Assembly (NCBI GenBank): GCA_965276715.1
Contig: OZ255622.1
Location: forward strand, 3,906,001 to 3,970,000
Length of the DNA: 64,000 nucleotides
Reading direction: 5' to 3'
Origin: CAXTPV01 sp965276715
GTDB taxonomy: Bacteria > Pseudomonadota > Alphaproteobacteria > Acetobacterales > Acetobacteraceae
Positions 58,642 through 64,000 of this stretch are shown here, piece by piece. The position numbers and the translations under genes are program-made. Each line of letters opens with the position of its first letter. Position 1 is the first letter of the stretch. Under the pieces are notes generated by a model. That model made no database searches. It was not told the DNA's origin and was given only the letters and a program-made list of their open reading frames with translations.

Positions 58642-58992
58642 AGCTGACGGTCGCCGACGTACGCGCGGCCGCGTGTCCCGCAAGCGACGTCGCCTGATCC
58701 CAGCGTCAACAGCAAACGACGCGGTCTTCGCCGGACGCATACGTGTGACCGCCGTCTCCGTCCTGCTCTCTGCGGGAGCCACCCTTGCGAGTGGCGCTGG
58801 CCAGCAGATGACCGGGCATAGGGTGTGCTCGACGGATGTCCGGAAGGGCCGCGGATAGCGAGAATCACGCTTGCTCAGGCGAACCGTCCAAGACGGAGAA
58901 AACGGCCTGCATGCGGGTTTTCTCACGCTTGCACCGGCTCCGTGAGAATGAGTGAGAGCGGCCGTGAGAGTGAGAATCCCCGGATTGTCTAG
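58642..58992. other. 350 bp without a clear gene, with GTGAGA-type repeats
   Basis: Weak open frames on both strands lack protein character. At 58942-58978 the plus strand has four GTGAGA(A/G) words: GTGAGAATG, AGTGAGAGC, CGTGAGAG, TGAGAATC. An inverted form (TTCTCAC) is at 58919-58925. A similar word pair occurs at the other end of the adjacent operon (60311-60344). Confidence 0.55.
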
Positions 58993-59571
58993 TCAGCGGG
59001 ATGCGGGTGTGGTGGCCGCCGTGCGGCGCTCCTTCAACCGGTCTCGATAGCGCTTCTGTCGGGCTCGGTGCGCCGCCTTGAGCTTCTCCTCGTCTCTCAC
59101 GGTGGGCGGCTTCGCGACGGCACGCCTGGCTCGCCCAGCGGTCGCCAGCCTGATACGGTCTGCGCGTTGTTCCGGGGTTGTTGTTGCCCACCAATGCCGC
59201 GCCGCGGCGGCTTTCTTTAACCGGGACTGGTCTGTCTGTCCCGCGGCGATGAGGCGCGCGCGGGCGTCTGGATTCTTGGCGAGGTAATCCCGCAAAGCAG
59301 CAGCGAGGCGCGCTCGATAGGCGGGATCTTGCATTCTCTGCGTGGTGGCAGCGCTCGCGCGGGCGCGGGCTTCCGGACTTTTCATGCGCTCTCGAGCTGC
59401 TGCTCGCAGCTTCGCCTTGGTCTCGGCCGACATTGAGCGGCCGCTCGACCCTGGGTTTTTCGCCGGCGGGGCAGGCTCCTCGCGCGCCGGCAGGATACAA
59501 CCGACCTCGGCGGCCAATGCCACGAGCCCCTGACGGAAAGAGACCGCGTAGGCGGCCGAGATGGCGTTCAC
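58993..59571 (-). CDS. Basic helical protein with NUMOD3-like repeats
   Basis: 192 residues from GTG 59571, GTGA overlap with the preceding gene. After an N-terminal helical domain, basic repeats such as SAETKAKLRAAARERMKSPE and ARASAATTQRMQDPAYRARL resemble nuclease-associated modular DNA-binding repeats (NUMOD3), but no GIY-YIG or HNH motif is visible. Likely a DNA-binding partner of the HTH gene. Function unknown. Confidence 0.55.
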   Translation of the reverse strand: MNAISAAYAVSFRQGLVALAAEVGCILPAREEPAPPAKNPGSSGRSMSAETKAKLRAAARERMKSPEARARASAATTQRMQDPAYRARLAAALRDYLAKNPDARARLIAAGQTDQSRLKKAAAARHWWATTTPEQRADRIRLATAGRARRAVAKPPTVRDEEKLKAAHRARQKRYRDRLKERRTAATTPASR

Positions 59572-60278
59572 TGGCCGCCCGTCCAGCGCGCCGCCAACGT
59601 GTCCAGCTCGCGCACCAGATCTGCACCGATCGATGGCACGCGGGCGCTGATACGCCGGATCACCGCGATAATCTCCTTGTTGAACCGCTCGGCACCTCGC
59701 AGTTCCAGCATGACTTGGGTCAGCCGAGCGGCCGTGTCGGCTGCGCGCCGCTTGTGCTCGCTTGCGGCGAGCAGCAGCTTCGTGTTCCGAATTGTCCCGT
59801 CCTCGAGCGTCGCGTGTTTGATGAGCCGGTCCGAGATGGTCAAGCATGCCTGCACATGATCCAGCACGGGGATGTTCCCGGAGCCAGTGTCAGACGCGAG
59901 ATTTGCGACGGCCGTTTCACTCTCGGCCAGAGCGTCCTGCATTTCCGGCGTCACAACGTCGGTTTCGAGAGGGTCGAGCGGCGCCACCAGGTCGATATTG
60001 TCTGCCGGATCCAGGGTCCGGAGCTTCTCCATGCCGCGTGCCATCTGCGCGCGTCGCTTTGCCGGGATCGGCTTCGGAGAGAAACCTTCTCCACGCATCG
60101 CCTTATCGATCCAGCGATAGATCGTCGGGGTGGGAACACCAAGGGCCATGTAGGATGACGCCAGGGATTTTCGGTCGAGCCGACTCCCGGTTGCCTGTGT
60201 GGCCGTGATCTCGGCGTCGAATCGCGCCCTAATCACTTGCCGGGCCGTGTCGTCGCTGAAATGCTCGGTATCCGCCAT
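59568..60278 (-). CDS. HTH protein of unknown function
   Basis: 236 residues from ATG 60278. An N-terminal helix-turn-helix (SLASSYMALGVPTPTIYRWI) is followed by LAESETAVANLASDTGSGNI and a long helical C-terminus ending AARWTGGQ. Small-terminase-like layout (HTH plus coiled-coil oligomerisation) is possible, but no large terminase was found. Coupled with the NUMOD3-like gene; the pair is flanked by GTGAGAAT-type motifs. Confidence 0.55.
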   Translation of the reverse strand: MADTEHFSDDTARQVIRARFDAEITATQATGSRLDRKSLASSYMALGVPTPTIYRWIDKAMRGEGFSPKPIPAKRRAQMARGMEKLRTLDPADNIDLVAPLDPLETDVVTPEMQDALAESETAVANLASDTGSGNIPVLDHVQACLTISDRLIKHATLEDGTIRNTKLLLAASEHKRRAADTAARLTQVMLELRGAERFNKEIIAVIRRISARVPSIGADLVRELDTLAARWTGGQ

Positions 60279-60310
60279 CTGAGCCGCGACCTTTCCGCGA
60301 TGCAGCCGCA

Positions 60311-60344
60311 ACATTCTCATCACGCATCGCGCCGATGAGAATGT
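60311..60344. promoter_or_regulatory. Perfect inverted repeat ACATTCTCAT / ATGAGAATGT
   Basis: 10-bp arms (60311-60320 and 60335-60344) with a 14-bp spacer, 33 bp upstream of the HTH gene start on the minus strand and facing the divergent antirepressor remnant. It looks like an operator for the HTH protein or another regulator. Confidence 0.6.
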
Positions 60345-60509
60345 CAGATTCAACTCACTTTAATCGAGGTGTCGGGGGCGAGGTGGGTTCCAGCGGCAGG
60401 AATGTGGCCGCGCCGGCAGATCGGAAGCGGGCACCAAGTCGCAATAATCGCTGCTCCTCGTCTTGGGTGCTCGGCAAGGCACGAGAAGAGTGGATTATCG
60501 GAGGTAGCG

Positions 60510-60880
60510 ATGGCAGAGATGACCCTGTTCCGCTTCAACACCATGCCGCTCAGCGTCACGCTGGTCGCTGGAGATCCGTGGTTCATTGCGGCTGACGTCT
60601 GCCGAATCCTTGATCTTGCGAATGTCAGCATGGCGCTGCGTATTCTGGACGAAGACGAGAAGGGTATCAGCACAGTTGATACCCTTGGCGGCGGCCAGCG
60701 ATCCCTCATCATCTCCGAGCCCGGCCTCTACAAGCTGTTGAGCCGGAGCCGGAGGCGCGCGTCAGCGACACGTGGTTTGTCGCAGCGGACATCTGCCGCG
60801 TGCTTGATTTGGCGAATGTCACCATGGCGCTTCGCATCCTGGATCCAGACGAAAGGCATACCCTCAACACTGTTGAGGGT
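60510..60880 (+). pseudogene. Tandem truncated BRO-N antirepressor copies
   Basis: From ATG 60510 (GGAGG site) the first copy reads VAGDPWFIAADVCRILDLAN, MALRILDEDEKGISTVDTLG and ISEPGLYKLLSRSR, then a shifted frame carries a second copy, TWFVAADICRVLDLANVTMA and RILDPDERHTLNTVEGIS. Neither reaches a normal C-terminus. The 60,881-61,070 stretch that follows shows no gene. Confidence 0.7.
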
Positions 60881-61074
60881 ATCTCCGGCGTCGCCAGTCG
60901 ACGGACGCCATCCCCGGTGGGGTTGACCTGGGCTACTTGCAGAACGCGAACGATCATGTTGCCGATCTCGTCGTGCAGTAATTCGATGAGGGGGAGAGAA
61001 GGCGACGCAAGAGGCTGGCATGCGCGACCGAAGACAGAGTCAGCGCCGGAGCGTTGCGTCCCCCTCGCTTATAC

Positions 61075-61131
61075 CGTTCCAACACGTTCCTCATCATTCG
61101 GGTCAAGGAATGGGGAACGTAAAGGGGAACG
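61075..61131 (+). promoter_or_regulatory. Right copy of the four-site end motif
   Basis: CGTTCC (61075), CGTTCC (61085), GGGGAACG (61112), GGGGAACG (61124), with the same spacing as the left copy at 28157-28213. The segment GGGGAACGTAAAGGGGAACG differs from the left at only one base of 20. It lies 50 bp inside the right attachment site. Confidence 0.65.
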
Positions 61132-61180
61132 ACGCCGTCTCAAGCTATCAAAGCATTGATTCAGGCTAATCTCTGACGGA

Positions 61181-61195
61181 CACCCTCTCCGCCAA
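61181..61195 (+). repeat. attR core
   Basis: CACCCTCTCCGCCAA, identical to the tRNA-Ser 3' end at 28053-28067. Bases on both sides differ from the left copy, as expected for a crossover core. Marks the right end of the element. Confidence 0.9.
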
Positions 61196-61285
61196 GGAAG
61201 CCCGTAAGTCTTTGATTTACAACGCTAATCGTAGAAGCTTGATTTCTAGCACACACGGCAGCCCACATTTATGACGGCAGCCCAA

Positions 61286-61474
61286 TTAGCCGAAGTCGAT
61301 GGTCTCGTGATTGAGCCATACGTGGATGAGCGCGTAGATCAACGCGGAGCCCATGACGACCGGGACTGACACCAGGACATCCGTTCTCCATGACCAGGCG
61401 CGCCGCCTTGCGATCCATTGCACAAGCGAGCCCACCGCTCCGACGACCAGCACAAGGCCCGTCCCGTAGCTCAT
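61286..61474 (-). CDS. Small two-helix membrane protein
   Basis: 62 residues (MSYGTGLVLVVGAVGSLVQW, then LVSVPVVMGSALIYALIHVW). Overlaps the previous gene's stop (ATGA), so it is translated with it. Might be a holin-like or small effector; nothing decisive. Confidence 0.5.
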   Translation of the reverse strand: MSYGTGLVLVVGAVGSLVQWIARRRAWSWRTDVLVSVPVVMGSALIYALIHVWLNHETIDFG

Positions 61475-61938
61475 CGGTGCCCCTCCAATATCTCGCGGCC
61501 GGTGACGATCTCGACGCTTGCCGGATGCGCGAACATCTTGCAGAGCGAAGCCGTCGCGGCCTTGCTGTAGTAGTGGCCGACGATTGCTCCGATGAACCCA
61601 ACCCCCGGCACGCGGCGAAAGATCGCCTCAGCGAGAATACCAGCCGCGCCGACTACGAAGGCTTCGAGGACGTTCCGGGCGCCATCATTGCAATGCGAGG
61701 CCGGCCACTGGATCGCGATCTGCGCATCGGGATAGGCGGCCAGTTCCGAGCCGTGCAACGTCATGAACGACAGGACCGTCATCTGCTTGCCATCCGGCAA
61801 CAGGACCATGCCAGGCGGTAGATGAGAGGCGTCCGGAATGCTCGGTGCTGCCAAGGCGTTGTTCCTTACATCGGACGATATTGACGTCGAGCGACGAGCC
61901 TGTCGACCCGTTGCCGGCTCGGACGAGATCGCATACAC
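61471..61938 (-). CDS. Small protein with a hydrophobic C-terminal half
   Basis: 155 residues. A polar N-terminus with MVLLPDGKQMTVLSFMTLHG leads to a hydrophobic C-terminal region (GAAGILAEAIFRRVPGVGFI, GAIVGHYYSKAATASLCKMF). Precedes and overlaps the small membrane protein. Not recognised. Confidence 0.5.
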   Translation of the reverse strand: MYAISSEPATGRQARRSTSISSDVRNNALAAPSIPDASHLPPGMVLLPDGKQMTVLSFMTLHGSELAAYPDAQIAIQWPASHCNDGARNVLEAFVVGAAGILAEAIFRRVPGVGFIGAIVGHYYSKAATASLCKMFAHPASVEIVTGREILEGHR

Positions 61939-62065
61939 GTCTTAATGCGGGAGGGCGGCGTTCGCGCCGGTCGCCTCCACCCTTGGGGCTTGAGCGAAGT
62001 CCCCTTGCGGCACGCGGCATGGCAAATCACTCGGCCGGCAATCATGCCGCCCGTCATGTAGGACC

Positions 62066-62290
62066 ATGCTTATGTCACTTCATCAAGAACGGCTCGACTT
62101 GCTCGAAAATGCGATTACTGCGGGCAGCCGACCAGCGCATCGCGTGCTCCGATACTTCGCCGACTGCTCGGACAACGCTCCGGGACAGATCTGCGCCTGG
62201 CTCGACATTCCAAACGGCAGCACGTTCGGCCAGGTGGCTCGGGCTGCGAAAGGGCTGCCTCCGTTTCGGCGACAGCCTACAGTGGCCTGA
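62066..62290 (+). CDS. Small protein of unknown function
   Basis: 74 residues (start 62066 or 62072). Middle HRVLRYFADCSDNAPGQICA, end DIPNGSTFGQVARAAKGLPP. No domain recognised. Confidence 0.4.
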   Translation: MLMSLHQERLDLLENAITAGSRPAHRVLRYFADCSDNAPGQICAWLDIPNGSTFGQVARAAKGLPPFRRQPTVA

Positions 62291-62334
62291 CCGGCTTGGG
62301 GAGCGGCCAAAGCCGCTCCCCCTGCTCGTCTCTC

Positions 62335-62754
62335 TCAGGCGGTGGTCGCGACCGTGTGGATGTCCCGGACCAAAGCGGCGAACATCAAATCGACGTCCTC
62401 GACGGGGTGAGGATCGACGGCATCCGTCAGCGTCAACGTCGCCGCTCGTGCTTTCAGGCCGGCGAGGGTCTTGGCCGGCGTGCAGATGATCGGGCGCACC
62501 AAATCGCGTTGCCGTGCCATTAAAGCGAGGGTGCGACGCTCAAGCTCGGGTTCACGGAGACCCTTGTCGGCGAGGGCGTGCATCTTCCGCTCATAGCCGT
62601 CGAAGATGTTGCACAGGTGGATGAGGTAGGCGTCGGGTCCTTCAACCGGATGCCGGGTTGCGACCGTGGCCGTCGCGCCGGCTGCGGCCGTGGCGGCGGT
62701 TCCGGCGAGCAACTGGCGGCGGGATGGGGTAGGCTTCGTGGAAGCTGTCGGCAT
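62335..62754 (-). CDS. Probable Tat-exported protein
   Basis: 139 residues from ATG 62754. A twin-arginine-type start (SRRQLLAGTAATAAAG) is followed by a helical domain (AYLIHLCNIFDGYERKMHAL ... EDVDLMFAALVRDIHTVATT). The start avoids a 43-residue upstream extension with no signal. Periplasmic role unknown. Confidence 0.6.
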   Translation of the reverse strand: MPTASTKPTPSRRQLLAGTAATAAAGATATVATRHPVEGPDAYLIHLCNIFDGYERKMHALADKGLREPELERRTLALMARQRDLVRPIICTPAKTLAGLKARAATLTLTDAVDPHPVEDVDLMFAALVRDIHTVATTA

Positions 62755-62888
62755 GGGATCTCCAGCGTGCTGATGGTTAGGGTCGGCGCGGTGCTCGAAC
62801 AACGCGCCGACCCGCAGCCTACGGTCCTTTCGCCGATGGGAACAAGAGGTCTCAGGTCTCAAGATTGGTCCTCTGATCTGCAACTTTT

Positions 62889-62951
62889 CTGACCGCTATC
62901 GGAATGTCGTGGTATCTTGTTCCCGGAAACGGTGGTCGGGAAGGCGGTCAG
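62889..62951. promoter_or_regulatory. Inverted repeat upstream of the serine recombinase
   Basis: CTGACCGC (62889-62896) and GCGGTCAG (62944-62951), 47 bp apart, just upstream of the GTG start. Placement is typical of a recombinase binding or crossover site. Confidence 0.45.
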
Positions 62952-62954
62952 AGC

Positions 62955-63659
62955 GTGACAAGTGTTAGCAGGCGGTTCATCGCATACATCCGGGTGTCGA
63001 CGGCCAAGCAGGGTCAGAGCGGGCTCGGCTTGGAGGCGCAACAGGAGGCTGTTGCCCGGTTCGTCGAGACAGCCGGCGGGGCCGTGGCGGCCGAATACCG
63101 CGAGGTCGAGAGCGGCAAGAAGACTGACCGGCCCGAGTTGGCCAAGGCTCTCGCCGCATGCCGTGCCGAGGGCGCGACGCTGCTGGTGGCCAAGCTCGAT
63201 CGGTTGAGCCGGAACACCCGCTTCCTGTTGGACATCGTCGAAGGCTCTGGCGAGGCCGGCGTGGCATTCTGCGATCTGCCACAGTTGCCGCCGGGTCCGA
63301 TGGGCAAGTTCTTCGTCACCTTGATGTCGGCGATCGCCGAGCTGGAGGGTGGCCTGATCTCTGCCCGCACGAAGGCCGCCCTGGCAGCGGCCAAGGCGCG
63401 CGGCGTGAAGCTCGGTGCCCATCGGCCGGGTCACGGCAACCTGGCCGCGCTCCAGCTTGCTCGTGTCGCTCGCACGGCTGCCGCTGCCGAGCACGCCAAG
63501 CTCGTCCGGCCCTACATCTTGGCCGCGCAGCGGGCAGGCGCCACCACGCATAGGTCTCTGGCAGAAGCGTTGACGGCGCGCGGGGTGCGAACGGCCAGGG
63601 GCGGCACCGCCTGGCATCCGAGCGGCGTGCAGGCCGTGCTGCGGAGCCTGTCGGCGTGA
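62955..63659 (+). CDS. Serine recombinase of the resolvase family
   Basis: 234 residues from GTG 62955; ATG 62904 would add 17 residues. The catalytic serine is in YIRVSTAKQGQSG, with KLDRLSRNTRFL, the conserved AELEGGLISARTKAALA helix and a C-terminal recombinase-type extension (SLAEALTARGVRTARGGTAW). It differs clearly from the serine recombinase inside the island. GTGA overlap with the next gene. Confidence 0.9.
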   Translation: MTSVSRRFIAYIRVSTAKQGQSGLGLEAQQEAVARFVETAGGAVAAEYREVESGKKTDRPELAKALAACRAEGATLLVAKLDRLSRNTRFLLDIVEGSGEAGVAFCDLPQLPPGPMGKFFVTLMSAIAELEGGLISARTKAALAAAKARGVKLGAHRPGHGNLAALQLARVARTAAAAEHAKLVRPYILAAQRAGATTHRSLAEALTARGVRTARGGTAWHPSGVQAVLRSLSA

Positions 63660-64000
63660 GGGGCGATCCGAGGAAACACGTATCGACCAGCCGCGATCCA
63701 GTGACATGCGAGCAGGTCGCATTCTTCTCGATCTTGTTGAACGAGTTTGTCGAGGCCGCGCACTCGATGCAGTCAAATGGTCGGCCGCTGTATATGGGGA
63801 AGCTCGTCGAGCACCCGGCCTACAATCGCTTCATGCGCGGTGCTTATGCGTGCGGGCTTGTGTGCAGTGACATGTCTCCCGACGAAACAGGCAAGACCGC
63901 TGAGACTTTGAAGAGAGACCCATCGACGCTGCTTTCCATGCCGTGGCGGCGGGTCCGCGAGTATGTCCACTACATGATGCGTGCGGAGCGGTGGGCCTAT
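63656..64000 (+). CDS. Unknown gene coupled to the recombinase (runs off window)
   Basis: 115 codons from GTG 63656 in a GTGA overlap, open to the window end. Reads EQVAFFSILLNEFVEAAHSM, RPLYMGKLVEHPAYNRFMRG and MRAERW, soluble and helical. No family recognised. Coupling suggests it is a partner or cargo of the recombinase. Confidence 0.5.
   Translation, partial: MRGDPRKHVSTSRDPVTCEQVAFFSILLNEFVEAAHSMQSNGRPLYMGKLVEHPAYNRFMRGAYACGLVCSDMSPDETGKTAETLKRDPSTLLSMPWRRVREYVHYMMRAERWAY

Noticed and set aside
58641..58992. CRISPR-like array from the GTGAGA words
   Set aside because: Words are 6-9 bp with irregular short gaps and no spacer-sized units. No CRISPR array or cas gene was seen anywhere in the window.
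59568..60278. Terminase small subunit
   Set aside because: HTH plus helical C-terminus fits the layout, but with no large terminase and no specific motif the name would be a guess.

Overview
The window is high-GC DNA from an alphaproteobacterium, plausibly Rhodospirillales and perhaps Acetobacteraceae. Support comes from the rplU-rpmA-obgE-proB order, a GapR/DUF2312 nucleoid protein, a DUF1244 protein, a Hint-domain surface-type protein, and hairpin repeats of the kind CCAAAGG-loop-CCTTTGGAAACC between genes. The species cannot be named from the sequence.

Layout. 1-11.9 kb is one tightly packed plus-strand catabolic/transport operon: the end of a sugar-type ABC uptake system (binding protein tail, two permeases), a RidA deaminase, a D-threonine-aldolase-like PLP enzyme, an alpha/beta hydrolase, and a complete oligopeptide-type ABC importer with two tandemly duplicated binding proteins. 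11.9-28 kb is ordinary chromosome: small secreted proteins, a decayed Crp/Fnr regulator, a patatin-like membrane lipase, an S9 peptidase coupled to a Rieske protein, zwf, DUF1244, gapR, a vapBC toxin-antitoxin pair, proB-obgE-rpmA-rplU, a Hint-domain protein and tRNA-Ser(CGA).

28,053-61,195 is a 33.1-kb integrated element. It begins at the 3' end of tRNA-Ser with a phage-type integrase, and an exact 15-bp copy of the tRNA end marks its far side. A 57-bp four-site motif with identical internal spacing sits just inside both ends. The element combines: (a) phage-tail genes (tape-measure-like protein with a lytic transglycosylase domain, hub-like and gp10-like proteins) with no recognisable head, portal or terminase; (b) plasmid- or satellite-like functions (an O-like replication protein gene with internal iterons, an AlpA/Xis-like protein, a second tyrosine recombinase, a parA remnant with an RHH partner); and (c) cargo that looks like conflict genes: an SRAP protein, a TIGR04255 three-gene cassette, a (p)ppGpp-hydrolase-like HD protein, a putative nuclease toxin with an overlapping putative immunity gene beside a serine recombinase, a HerA/DUF87-type ATPase overlapping a PD-(D/E)xK nuclease, and a DUF3883 restriction-like nuclease. 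Several remnants (XRE regulator, parA, BRO-N antirepressors, resolvase HTH) show repeated recombination and decay.

61.2-64 kb, beyond the right attachment site, is still accessory-like: small membrane proteins, a Tat-exported protein, and a second serine recombinase overlapping an unknown gene that runs off the window.

The strongest candidates for undescribed biology are the ATPase-nuclease pair (50.5-52.7 kb), the resolvase-toxin-immunity cassette (48.0-50.5 kb), the TIGR04255 cassette (34.4-36.5 kb), and the element itself as a tail-gene-bearing, self-replicating integrated element. All functional statements are by reading motifs; no database search was possible.
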